Assembly (NCBI RefSeq): GCF_008824185.1
Contig: NZ_CP044426.1
Location: forward strand, 1,806,501 to 1,870,500
From: Paracoccus pantotrophus
GTDB taxonomy: Bacteria; Pseudomonadota; Alphaproteobacteria; Rhodobacterales; Rhodobacteraceae
Direction of reading: 5' to 3'
Length of the DNA stretch: 64,000 nucleotides
Shown here: piece by piece, positions 36,101 to 44,073 of the stretch
Layout of the letters: each line of letters begins with the position of its first letter
Position numbering within the stretch: position 1 is the stretch's first letter
Position numbers and translations under genes: made by a program
The notes under the pieces: model-generated
Database searches by the model: none
The model's input: only the letters and a program-made list of their open reading frames with translations
Told to the model about the DNA's origin: nothing

Positions 36101-36498
36101 CCCTCTACATGCTCGACACCAATATCGTCTCCGATCTGCTGCGACATCCTGACGGCAGCGCGGCAAAGCGCATTGCCGAGGTCGGCCCGGATGCGATCTG
36201 CGTCAGCATCATCACAGCCGCAGAGCTGAGATATGGGTGCGCCAGGAAAGGGTCTGCGAAACTCCTGGCGCATGTCGAAGCGATACTGGAAAGCGTGCAG
36301 ATTCTGGCGCTCGATGTGCCTGCTGACGCGGAATATGGCAGCATTCGTGCCGAGCTTGAGGCCGCTGGCAAGCCCATTGGTCCGAACGATCTGCTGATCG
36401 CAGCTCATGCCTGCGCCGCAGGCGCAATCCTCGTGACTGACAATACGGGCGAGTTTTCCCGCGTTCGCGGCCTGCGGGTTGAAAACTGGATCAGGTAG
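36097..36498 (+). CDS. vapC: VapC-family PIN-domain ribonuclease toxin
   Basis: A 133-residue PIN-domain toxin that cleaves RNA, often initiator tRNA or other tRNAs. The acidic metal-binding residues are visible: Asp in MLDTNIVSDLL, Glu in SIITAAELRYG, Asp in GPNDLLIAAHA, and Asp in LVTDNTGEF. TTG 36097 overlaps the vapB stop and has an AGGGA ribosome site; ATG 36109 is possible but poorly spaced. Length and spacing are standard for a functional vapBC pair. Confidence 0.92.
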   Translation: MTLYMLDTNIVSDLLRHPDGSAAKRIAEVGPDAICVSIITAAELRYGCARKGSAKLLAHVEAILESVQILALDVPADAEYGSIRAELEAAGKPIGPNDLLIAAHACAAGAILVTDNTGEFSRVRGLRVENWIR

Positions 36499-36587
36499 CC
36501 GATGAACGAAGACTGTCGTGAGCGCAGCGTCGGAATGGGCGAGGTTTCATTGAACATTGCTACTCTCCACGCCACTTCTGACAGATA

Positions 36588-39026
36588 CTATTCCATGGCA
36601 TATCCGAGCGCACGGTAGCCTTTTCGCCGCTTGGCGGCCATCCTCGCGAGAACCGGGACAGCGCTGTCGACATAGTCGACCACCAGGACATCTCTCTTCT
36701 CGCCGTGCTGCCGATGTAGCCTGCCGACATACTGCGCCAGCGTACCTTTCCACGCGATTGGCATCGTCAGAAACAGGGTATCAAGACGCTTGTCATCGAA
36801 ACCTTCGCCGATGTAACGCCCCGTGGCGAGAATCAAACGCTCGTCCTCATCGGCAACATTCAACGCGGAATACGCGGCCTTCCGGTCCTTTGCGGACATG
36901 CCGCCACGAAGGACAACGATATTCTTGGCAAACCGGGCGAACCGTCGCTGAAGGTAATCGAGGTGATCCTTCCGCTCGGTCAGTACGATCGGCGACCGCT
37001 TGGCCTCCAGCGATTTCAGCACATCGTCAAAGATCAGATCATTTCGGGCCTCGTCTTCCGCCAAAGCGGCATAGATCGCGGGAATTGACGGGCGCTCGGC
37101 CAACGCGAGAGCCTCTGGCAATCGAAATCTTGTATGACGCTCACGGGCCCGATGGTGAATGCCGCTTTCGGCAGCCTGTAATTTGGCACTCACCTGATGG
37201 CGCACCGGACCACATTGCATGAAGATGATCGGGTGATGCCCGTCTTTTCGGGCGACGGTTGCCGACAATCCGGTGACGTAGCGCGCCTTCGATCTGCGGG
37301 CGACAAGCTCGAAGCTTGCAGCGGACAGGTGATGGCACTCATCGACGACAAGATGGCCATATTTGCCAACGATATCGTCAACTTCACCCTTGCGAACCAG
37401 GCTCTGGATCAGCGCCACGTCGATCACACCGGTAGGTTTGCGCTTTCCGGCACCGATGGTGCCGATCTGCTTCGGGTCGATCTGTAGAAAGGACCCAAGG
37501 CGCTCGACCCACTGGCTGAGGAGTTCACGGCGATGGACCAGAACCAATGTATTGCGAGCGCGATGCGCGATCAGCGCCGAGGCCACGACGGTCTTTCCGA
37601 ATGCGGTCGTGGCGGCGAGCACGCCTGTATCGTGCTTGACCAATGCATCAAACGCGCGCGATTGCTGCTGGCGAAGTTCGCCACGGAAGCGAACCGTCTC
37701 TGGCAAACAAGTTCCATCTTCGCGCAAATCGTCCAGATCGGCTGTCGCTCCGTGATCGGAAAGGAGCCCGATCACTTCATCGAGGCAGCCGCGCGGCAGG
37801 GCGACGTGTCGGGGGTGCAGTTCGGCACAGGATACAATTCGCGGCTTACCAAATGTCGGTAGCCGCATTGCTTGTGCGCGATAGAATTCCGGGTTCTGGA
37901 ACGCCGCCAATCGCACCAACTGAGCGATCATAGCGGTCGGCAGATCCGACCGGTCGATATAGATCTGATCGGCGATCGTCACCTTGATGGTCTGCGGAAG
38001 GGCCACACCGAGGCGTCGTCGCGTGCTGCGGCGCGACGGGGGCATCTTCCAAGGCTCGTCCGCCTGCTCGTCATCCACCGGCATTCGCACACCCAGCACC
38101 CGCCCGGAGAGCTCTGCCGCTTCGACGTGCTCGGTCACCGCCGCCAGGGACATTCTCGGCAAGGACGACAAATGGGCCCACTGATCCCCATATGGCCGCA
38201 TGTCTGAGTCGACAAAGACGCTGTTGCCCGCCTTGCGCGCCCCGCTCTGGAGCGGCAGCGCGATCAGGTTGCCAAAGCCGCCAAGTGGCTTGGTATCCTG
38301 GTTTGGAAACAGTCGATCATAGGATGCGAAGCCGATTTCCGGCCGTCTTTCCATCGTTTCGGTGATCAGGACCGATCCGAGTTGACGTGCCAGACGAGCA
38401 GGTATCGGTTCGGAGAAGAATATCCAGATATGACCGCCATTCCCTGACCTCGATCGTTCCAACGCTGCGGGGATTCCCTTTGCCCGGCAGGTTTCGAGCA
38501 ACGCAATGGCATCTTCCGCCCATGATGCCTTGTCAAAATCCGCCGCCAGGAACCAGCATGTATCCGCTGGCAGGAGCGGATAGACACCGGCGACAAAATC
38601 TCCGTTTCGGGCACCATCGCCGCGCAGGTGTTTTTCGATGATCGCATCATCGGGTGGGATGAAGCTCTGGTGGGGGCAATCACTGCATTTCACCGCCGGC
38701 TTTCCGCATACCCCTCTCACCCACTCATTGAAGCAGGCGGGTGAGTAGCCGGATCGACCAGTTTTTCTGTTCTCCCATCGTAAAGGGAATACATCGCTGC
38801 GCCCCGCAAAAAGAGACCGAAACAGATCGATCTTCTCCTGCGAGGATGAGCTATTCACCACAGCGGCACCCTCAAGCGTCACCTGTTCCGTCCGAGTTTG
38901 CTCAACAGCATCCAGTTGCCGCTCGAGCGCTTCCAACTCGCCCTGCAACGCAATTCGCTCGGCCTCAAGGCGGGACAATCGGTCCCGAACGCGCGAGATT
39001 TCCGCCGTTATGCTGCCGGCATTCAT
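36588..39026 (-). CDS. Archaeo-eukaryotic primase fused to SF2 helicase (TOTE-type conflict system protein)
   Basis: An 812-residue fusion. An N-terminal coiled coil (about 5-48) is followed by a possible zinc site (Cys98, Cys107, Cys114, Cys117) and an archaeo-eukaryotic primase domain with catalytic DFD (163-165), the SGNGGHIWIFF motif (His199) and a later ALPLQ strand. The C-terminal half is an SF2 helicase: motif I TAFGKT (474-479), motif II DECH (562-565), motif III LSAT (587-590) and a motif VI-like QYVGRLHRQ. All catalytic motifs appear intact. This architecture is that of the predicted TOTE conflict proteins, thought to act on invading nucleic acid; the biochemical role is unproven. 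ATG 39026 is chosen over an open extension to 39104 because of a GAGGGG site eight bases upstream. It starts 38 nt after tniQ, on the same strand. Confidence 0.88.
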   Translation of the reverse strand: MNAGSITAEISRVRDRLSRLEAERIALQGELEALERQLDAVEQTRTEQVTLEGAAVVNSSSSQEKIDLFRSLFAGRSDVFPLRWENRKTGRSGYSPACFNEWVRGVCGKPAVKCSDCPHQSFIPPDDAIIEKHLRGDGARNGDFVAGVYPLLPADTCWFLAADFDKASWAEDAIALLETCRAKGIPAALERSRSGNGGHIWIFFSEPIPARLARQLGSVLITETMERRPEIGFASYDRLFPNQDTKPLGGFGNLIALPLQSGARKAGNSVFVDSDMRPYGDQWAHLSSLPRMSLAAVTEHVEAAELSGRVLGVRMPVDDEQADEPWKMPPSRRSTRRRLGVALPQTIKVTIADQIYIDRSDLPTAMIAQLVRLAAFQNPEFYRAQAMRLPTFGKPRIVSCAELHPRHVALPRGCLDEVIGLLSDHGATADLDDLREDGTCLPETVRFRGELRQQQSRAFDALVKHDTGVLAATTAFGKTVVASALIAHRARNTLVLVHRRELLSQWVERLGSFLQIDPKQIGTIGAGKRKPTGVIDVALIQSLVRKGEVDDIVGKYGHLVVDECHHLSAASFELVARRSKARYVTGLSATVARKDGHHPIIFMQCGPVRHQVSAKLQAAESGIHHRARERHTRFRLPEALALAERPSIPAIYAALAEDEARNDLIFDDVLKSLEAKRSPIVLTERKDHLDYLQRRFARFAKNIVVLRGGMSAKDRKAAYSALNVADEDERLILATGRYIGEGFDDKRLDTLFLTMPIAWKGTLAQYVGRLHRQHGEKRDVLVVDYVDSAVPVLARMAAKRRKGYRALGYAME

Positions 39027-39064
39027 CAAGCAAACCCCTCGCGCGACATATCCTGCCCACCATG

Positions 39065-40570
39065 TCATCGCAGACAGGATGGATCGCTGTGGCCGGATGG
39101 GCAACTATCCACATGGGCTTTTGCCCGCTCAACCAGTGCCGCCATGCAAGAATGACTGACAGTAACCCCGGTCAGTCCCCGCTTCCGCCGGTCACGATAC
39201 AGCGCACCCCCAACGGCCCGAGCCGCGATCAGCAGCCGCGAAACTCTGACCCTGTTCGCACGAGCGACGGTCTGGATGGGGGTGCGAATTGCCTGTCCAC
39301 CTGATGGCGGCTTGCCTGCGCTGCACCAGTCATCGAGAAAGGATTCGAGCGTCGCTGCCGAAAACCCGACCATCCTGTCGTTGAAGCGGTAATCGGGGAC
39401 CAGCAGCCCGTCGCCGATCAGCCCCCGCACGACATCCACGCTGACGCCAAGATGGCGCGCGGCATCCTGGGCGTTGAGCACGTCCTTCAGCTTTGGTGCG
39501 AGATCGGCAATCAGGTCGGGATCAACCTCGGAACTGGCCCCGATCCCGACCCTGAGGCCGTATTGGGCCTTCAGCACCTGCACGGTGATCTTCAGCCCGA
39601 TTCCGTGACGGTTGCAGAGCGAACGCAGGGTCTTGGGCTCGACCCCGCGTGTGCGGATGCCGAACACCTTTTCCTGACCTGTGAAGCGGAAGGTTTCCCC
39701 AACATATGCTGCCAGCACCGCACAGATGGGCCTGTAAGCGGGTTGATCCTTTCGGAAATAGAATTCGTTGAACGCGCGGCCAAAGGCGTTGTGGTAATCG
39801 TTGCCCCGCCGGCCATGACCGATATGCGTGCGCAGGAAATCCTTGATCGCCGCCGGTCCTTCGATCAGCACCTCGGCCCCGAGATGCCCATGCTCGCGAC
39901 GCTCATCGGCAGATATGCCTTTCCAGTCGCCTTGGGGGCCACGCATGGCCATAGCCCCGAAGACTTCGGCGGTGTGGATCGCGACATCGAGTTGCACATC
40001 ATCGATCCAGCGCCTGGAGTGCACACCGTCCAGCCTCTCAGTGATATAGCGCTCCAGCGTGGTCGGTCGACCTGGTTGCCAGGGCGCCGCCCGAGCTGCG
40101 ACCAGCTTTGGAATCAAAGGCGACAGGTCCTGCTGCATCCGTGCCGCCTTGCGGGGCAGGACCGTCATGAGACGGAGACCGTGCTCGGCACAGACATGGT
40201 TCGCGTCGATCAGCCAATCCGTCCGGCCCAGGCAGGCAGATCGAAGATCGCCATCGGCCAATCCCCCCAGACAGGCCGGGCAGAACCGATAACGATCCGG
40301 GGCGCACTGAACCTTGTTGCTTGGATCGGCGCCGAGTTGCAGACGCCGCGGATTGCTGGCGTCCAGGGCGCCACGAACAAGCGCCTGCGGATCACAGCCC
40401 GTATATCTGGCAAGGTTCTCGACGCTGTGCCTGTCGCCCATCAGCAGGGCTCGAAGGTCCAGATCGAAGAGGTGGACCAATGCCGCCAGGGATGACAGGC
40501 CTGACAGCCGGGCAATGCGGTATCCGTAGGAGGCGATGGTCTCGCGGGCATGCGGGGCGGGAAAGATCAT
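39065..40570 (-). CDS. tniQ: TniQ/TnsD-family transposition target-selection protein
   Basis: A 501-residue protein with an N-terminal TniQ domain: FPAPHARETIASYGYRIARLSGLSS, then the zinc finger RFCPACL and CAEHGLRL (Cys97, Cys100, Cys127, His130). The C-terminal half has two helix-turn-helix-like stretches (about 355-385: LNAQDAARHLGVSVDVVRGLIGDGLL, and about 425-465). TniQ/TnsD proteins choose the target site and recruit TniB/TnsC; several Tn7-like groups target tRNA genes this way, which fits the adjoining tRNA-Pro. It is 1 nt downstream of tniB and appears complete. Confidence 0.88.
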   Translation of the reverse strand: MIFPAPHARETIASYGYRIARLSGLSSLAALVHLFDLDLRALLMGDRHSVENLARYTGCDPQALVRGALDASNPRRLQLGADPSNKVQCAPDRYRFCPACLGGLADGDLRSACLGRTDWLIDANHVCAEHGLRLMTVLPRKAARMQQDLSPLIPKLVAARAAPWQPGRPTTLERYITERLDGVHSRRWIDDVQLDVAIHTAEVFGAMAMRGPQGDWKGISADERREHGHLGAEVLIEGPAAIKDFLRTHIGHGRRGNDYHNAFGRAFNEFYFRKDQPAYRPICAVLAAYVGETFRFTGQEKVFGIRTRGVEPKTLRSLCNRHGIGLKITVQVLKAQYGLRVGIGASSEVDPDLIADLAPKLKDVLNAQDAARHLGVSVDVVRGLIGDGLLVPDYRFNDRMVGFSAATLESFLDDWCSAGKPPSGGQAIRTPIQTVARANRVRVSRLLIAARAVGGALYRDRRKRGLTGVTVSHSCMAALVERAKAHVDSCPSGHSDPSCLR

Positions 40571-40571
40571 C

Positions 40572-41570
40572 TTACCGCCTCCCCCTTGGTTTTCGCGACC
40601 GCCCCTTGGGACCCGTCGGGGGATCGGGCTCCATCGGTGATCGCCCTGTGTTCAGGCTCCGGAAATCCGGCACCAGGAACGGGTTCCGACCAGCGACCTC
40701 CCCAGTGCGCTCGGCATAAAACCGTGCGAAATCCTTCCCGCCCAATGCGGGCGTTCCATCCGCCAGGGCGCGGGTGATCGCGCCGATGATCAGTTCGACC
40801 ACGATGCCGAACTGTTCGCGCCCGGCATGGAGAAGCCGGGGCACGAACTCCATATCCGCCAGATCCGGCGCCAGCGGCAGATCCGCAAGCCCGGCGTAGC
40901 GGGCGACCAGTTCTGCAACATCGTCGCAGGCATCGAACTCGGTCACCGGAAGAAAGCGGGTGATGAAGAAGCGGCGGGACAGTTGTGGATCCTGGGTCAG
41001 CAAATCATGCAGTTCCGGTGTCCCGCTGACGACCAGGTTGGTCGGCCAGTCCGGGATCTGCATGAGGCTCTTCAGGGCATTGATCACGCCCGCCTTCTCG
41101 ACCTCCGAGCCTCGGCCACCCAATTCCTGGCCTTCATCGAGGTGGATCAGCCAGCATTTCCGCAGGTGCAGGTGAAAATTGACCAGTTCCCACATGCGCG
41201 ACGCCGTGGTGTTGCTCTGGATCTGGAAAGCCAGGGCATGCAGGATCGCGCGTGCGAGGTCTTTCTGGGTGGCAGGCGTCGGCACCCGAATGGAGATCCA
41301 GCGGAACTCGCCAGATTCGGCGTCCGCAGCATCAATCCGGCGCAGGATCCGCTGGATGGCAGTGGTCTTGCCGCTGCCGGATTCCCCGATGACCGCGATC
41401 CCGCGTCCCTCGGCAGACAGGCCAAGATCCAGCTCGGCCTGGCGTTTGTCCATAATCTCGCGGAAAAGCAGCCGCACGGTTTCGTAGCCCGGATGGGCCA
41501 CGAAATGCTTGCGTAGGGAAACGGCGATCCGCGCGACCTGATCGGGTGGCGTGTGATGCTCACTCGTCAT
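40572..41570 (-). CDS. tniB: TniB/TnsC-type AAA+ ATPase of a transposition module
   Basis: A 332-residue regulator ATPase that links target selector TniQ and transposase TniA. Walker A is GESGSGKTT (62-70) and Walker B LIHLDE (141-146); a sensor-like SGTPEL follows. The C-terminal tail is basic (KGRSRKPRGRR), plausible for TniQ or DNA contact. ATG 41570 is chosen over a long open extension because it overlaps the tniA remnant stop by 11 nt and begins MTSEHHTPPDQVARIAVSLRKHF, a normal TniB start. The gene looks intact although its partner transposase is not. Confidence 0.88.
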   Translation of the reverse strand: MTSEHHTPPDQVARIAVSLRKHFVAHPGYETVRLLFREIMDKRQAELDLGLSAEGRGIAVIGESGSGKTTAIQRILRRIDAADAESGEFRWISIRVPTPATQKDLARAILHALAFQIQSNTTASRMWELVNFHLHLRKCWLIHLDEGQELGGRGSEVEKAGVINALKSLMQIPDWPTNLVVSGTPELHDLLTQDPQLSRRFFITRFLPVTEFDACDDVAELVARYAGLADLPLAPDLADMEFVPRLLHAGREQFGIVVELIIGAITRALADGTPALGGKDFARFYAERTGEVAGRNPFLVPDFRSLNTGRSPMEPDPPTGPKGRSRKPRGRR

Positions 41571-42174
41571 CTTCGAACCTCCAGCCCTTGCGCGTCGGCG
41601 GCGTGTCATCCGCAGGAGGGTCCTCCGGTGCGGGCGGTGCATCGGCATCATCCGCCCCGCTGCCCCCGACCTCGAACCCGCCCTGCAGCCAATCCGAACT
41701 GGTCTGGGCCTGACCGACCGAGTTTGTGGGCAGCAGGTGCAGGCCAAGACCGAGTGTCTGTTCCGCCCTGTCGATCTCCTCGGTGGTGAACGTCATACGC
41801 CCAAGCTGCGCCGCGTTGGCCGCCTCGGTCGAAAGCAGATCGAGCCGGCGCAGCCCGTCATGGAAGATTTCGGCGGAGATTCCCGCGCGTTCGCGGTTGT
41901 GATCCATGACGGTCTTGGCAAACGCCGACCACTGGTAGAAGGAGACGCCCGAGAGCGCTCCGGACAGGTCATGGGCGGGATACCAGGTTCCGCCGACCTC
42001 GACCGCGATCCAGCCAAGGTCCAATGGATCGAACCGCAGCCGAGCCTTGTGCTGATGGCTGTGCTTGCGGGCATCGCGCAACTGGTCGCAGGCGAAATCC
42101 GCGCCGAACACCCGCACACCCCGACCGGAAATGCTGCGTTCCAGCTCAATGCCGAAGATCGCCCGGCGATCCAT
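41560..42174 (-). pseudogene. tniA: 3' remnant of tniA, C-terminal domain of a Mu-type transposase
   Basis: About 204 residues corresponding to the Mu_transpos_C region: RRAIFGIELERSISGRGVRVFGADFACDQL, then KARLRFDPLDLGWIAVEVGGTWYPAH. The upstream two-thirds, including the DDE catalytic core and the DNA-binding domains, are missing. Family similarity starts abruptly near 42171, where the reading frame runs into the 3' end of an unrelated fragment. No good start codon exists apart from ATG 42174. The gene is therefore truncated and cannot make a working transposase. Confidence 0.82.
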
Positions 42175-42544
42175 CGCACGTGTCTTGCGGCATCGTGGGG
42201 TGCGCTTTAGCCAAGGCGGTGAGTAGCTTACGCGGAGTAGATTTGATGCGGAGGAAGCGCTTCGACGTGTCGTTGGCATAGATCCCCCACATTGCCTCGG
42301 ACAGAGCGTGCCTTGTCCAGCATTGACCTACGAAGTCGTTCTTAAAGGTGAACTCGAACTGTTCACCATCGAGCACGCCGCCTAGGGCCATTTGGAAGTT
42401 CTCGAATTTGTCTTTCCAATTGTGGATCTGGCTCAATACGTTCCTCTGTTCTGCGAACAGCCGGATCACATGCTCTTCTTTCATGATCCGGTAGATTGGC
42501 GTGTCGAGTTCTTTCTCGGTCAGATTCAGAAAGTTCAGTTTCAT
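42146..42544 (-). pseudogene. 5' fragment of a DUF2971-like gene, truncated at the junction with tniA
   Basis: A 132-residue frame starting MKLNFLNLTEKELDTPIYRIMKEEHVIRLFAEQRN. The segment FVGQCWTRHALSEAMWGIYANDTSKRFLRIKSTPRKLLTAL (about 71-110) matches the characteristic W-x-x-Y block of DUF2971 proteins by eye. DUF2971 proteins are roughly twice this length; after about residue 114 the frame enters the tniA remnant out of frame and ends. So this is the first half of a gene of unknown function, joined by deletion to tniA. It might still be translated as a short protein. Confidence 0.6.
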
Positions 42545-42864
42545 CAGAATTCACCCATGCCCGTGCTCAGAAGTTTTTCTCGGAATGGGCAGGCGTTGTC
42601 CATCGAAATCCCATTGCGTACCGGAAACGCTGGTCTTCACGTCAAGCGAGATCTGTGGCGCCATGATAGCGAAGACTTCGCTGCGGGACCGCGTGAACGG
42701 CTGATTCGGGGAACTCCATCTAGAAGCGTGGAGCGAGGTCGACCGTCTACAATGGGCCGTGACCGACAATCGCCCCTGGGGTTACACGGCAAAGTTGCAC
42801 GCAGGCGGCCAGGCCCGGCGAACTCAGCCGCGAAGCTCTTGACCTCACCAGAGGGTCGCCTTTT
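42545..42864. other. Non-coding stretch at the right end of the island
   Basis: About 320 bases between the DUF2971-like fragment and the right end repeat. Open frames are short and overlap without ribosome sites. No tRNA, transposase or repeat other than the end repeat was seen. Confidence 0.5.
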
Positions 42865-42906
42865 GACACAAAAGGCAAGACTCTCTGAAACGCCATAAGT
42901 CTCACA
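42865..42906. repeat. Right end repeat of the island, ending at the tRNA 3' end
   Basis: Holds the second copy of the 38-nt repeat (42865-42902) and the GCAAGACTCTCTGAAA box (42875-42890). It ends in GTCTCACA (42899-42906), which read inward is TGTGAGAC, one base different from the left terminus. The next four bases (42907-42910, TGGT) are the complement of the tRNA discriminator and CCA. Confidence 0.6.
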
Positions 42907-42983
42907 TGGTCGGAGCGAGAGGATTCGAACCTCCGACCCCCTGCTCCCGAAGCAGGTGCGCTACCAGGCTGCGCTACGCTCCG
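42907..42983 (-). tRNA. tRNA-Pro (anticodon CGG)
   Basis: A complete 77-nt cloverleaf on the minus strand: acceptor CGGAGCG/CGCTCCG, D-loop with AGCCTGGTAGCGC, anticodon loop TTCGGGA (anticodon CGG) within the CCTGC/GCAGG stem, and a T-arm with GGTTCGAATCC. ACCA is encoded at the 3' end. It reads proline codon CCG. The island abuts its 3' end, leaving the gene intact. Confidence 0.97.
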
Positions 42984-43059
42984 ACCGTGAAGGGGCAGGT
43001 AGCCCCTGGGACAACGGAATGCAAGGGGGAATCTTGCAGATCCGCCACAGAAAACCGCG

Positions 43060-44013
43060 TCAGCCCCGCGGCCGCAGCAGGCGCTGCAACAGGCTCCAGC
43101 GCGGGGCCGTCACCGCGTCGCTGCCAAAGCGCGCCCGCGTCGCCGGACGCAGGCGCGAGGCACCCAGCCGCTCGCGCAGCAGGATGTAAAGCCCCGAACC
43201 CATGATCAGCCCCGCCCCCAGCACCGTCGGCCCGTCCGGGCGCTCTCCGAACAGGAACCAGCCATAGGCCACCGCCCAGAGCATCTGCGAATATTGCATC
43301 GGCGCGACATTGGCCGCCTCGCCGGCCTGATAGGCCAGGATCAGCAGAAAGCCCGCCGCAAGGCCCAGGGCCGCGATCACCCCGGTCAGCGCCAGGTCGC
43401 CCAGCTCCATCGGGCGATAGGCGAAGCCCAGCGAGGCGCCGGTCAGCAGGAAATTCCCGATCATCGGCCAAAGCAGCAGGATCACCGTGCGCTCGGACCG
43501 GCCCAGGCGCCTCACCGCGATGGCCGACAGCGCCGTGGCCGTCGCCCCCATCAGCGCCGCCAGATGCCCCAGACCCAGCGGCGTCACGCCGGGGCGCAGC
43601 ACGATCAGCACCCCGCAAAGCCCGGCGCAGACCGCCAGCCAGCGGTGCAGCCCGACCCTTTCGCCCAGCAGCGGCACCGACAGCACGGTGACGATCAGCG
43701 GCGCGGCAAACAGGATGGAATAGACCTGCGCCAAGGGCAGCACCGAAAAGGCATAGAAACCGCCGACCCCCGAGGCGACGATGCAAAGCGAACGCAGCCC
43801 GACCCAGAACGGGTTGCGCGGCCGCAATGTGCCATGCGTCGGGTCGCGCAGCAGCAGCACCGCCAGCGGCGGAAAAGACAGCAGCGCCGAGAAGAACAGG
43901 ATCTGCAAGGCTGGATAGGTAGCCCCCAGCAGCTTGATGATCACGTCATGGGTCGAATAGAGCCCCATGGACAGAAGCGCGAGCAGCGCGCCCTTGATAT
44001 TGCCCGCCGTCAT
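43060..44013 (-). CDS. EamA-family (DMT superfamily) membrane transporter
   Basis: A 317-residue inner-membrane protein with about ten hydrophobic segments and two tandem EamA halves (first: GALLALLSMGLYSTHDVIIKLLG to LIVLRPGV; second: GLGHLAALMGATATALSAIAVRRLG to YILLRERLG). The repeat-end motif LLGERVGLHRWLAVCAGLCGVLIVLRPG in the first half is mirrored by LFGERPDGPTVLGAGLIMGSGLYILLRE. Such proteins export or import metabolites; the substrate cannot be told from sequence. It lies downstream of leuB on the same strand, separated by a strong hairpin, so probably has its own promoter. Confidence 0.88.
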   Translation of the reverse strand: MTAGNIKGALLALLSMGLYSTHDVIIKLLGATYPALQILFFSALLSFPPLAVLLLRDPTHGTLRPRNPFWVGLRSLCIVASGVGGFYAFSVLPLAQVYSILFAAPLIVTVLSVPLLGERVGLHRWLAVCAGLCGVLIVLRPGVTPLGLGHLAALMGATATALSAIAVRRLGRSERTVILLLWPMIGNFLLTGASLGFAYRPMELGDLALTGVIAALGLAAGFLLILAYQAGEAANVAPMQYSQMLWAVAYGWFLFGERPDGPTVLGAGLIMGSGLYILLRERLGASRLRPATRARFGSDAVTAPRWSLLQRLLRPRG

Positions 44014-44039
44014 GCGCCCCTCCGACGCTCCGCGATGGG

Positions 44040-44066
44040 GCCGCGCCTGTTTGAAACAGGCGCGGC
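44040..44066 (-). terminator. Strong hairpin just after leuB, probable terminator
   Basis: A perfect 10-bp stem (GCCGCGCCTG and CAGGCGCGGC) around TTTGAAA, itself self-complementary, seven bases beyond the leuB stop. No T-run follows on the minus strand, as is common in high-GC genomes. Position directly after the stop supports a transcript-end function. Confidence 0.55.
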
Positions 44067-44073
44067 ACGTCGA

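Larger units (their letters stand above)
32628..42906. mobile_element. Degenerate Tn7/Tn5053-like (tni) transposon or genomic island abutting tRNA-Pro
   Basis: The interval is bounded by related end repeats, has a TGT...ACA terminus pair, and its right end is the base next to the 3' CCA of tRNA-Pro. Inside are tniB, tniQ and a 3' fragment of tniA, all on the minus strand, plus toxin-antitoxin modules and a primase-helicase. The sequence is more AT-rich than either flank by eye. No tyrosine or serine recombinase is present and the 5-bp flanks (CGCCC left, TGGTC right) do not match, so the exact ends are inferred. With the catalytic part of TniA missing, the element cannot move on its own. Confidence 0.65.

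Noticed and set aside
32628..42906. Classical integrase-type island at the tRNA with a duplicated tRNA 3' end
   Set aside because: No integrase or excisionase gene and no copy of the tRNA 3' segment at the left end; the tni genes and TGT...ACA ends fit a transposon better.
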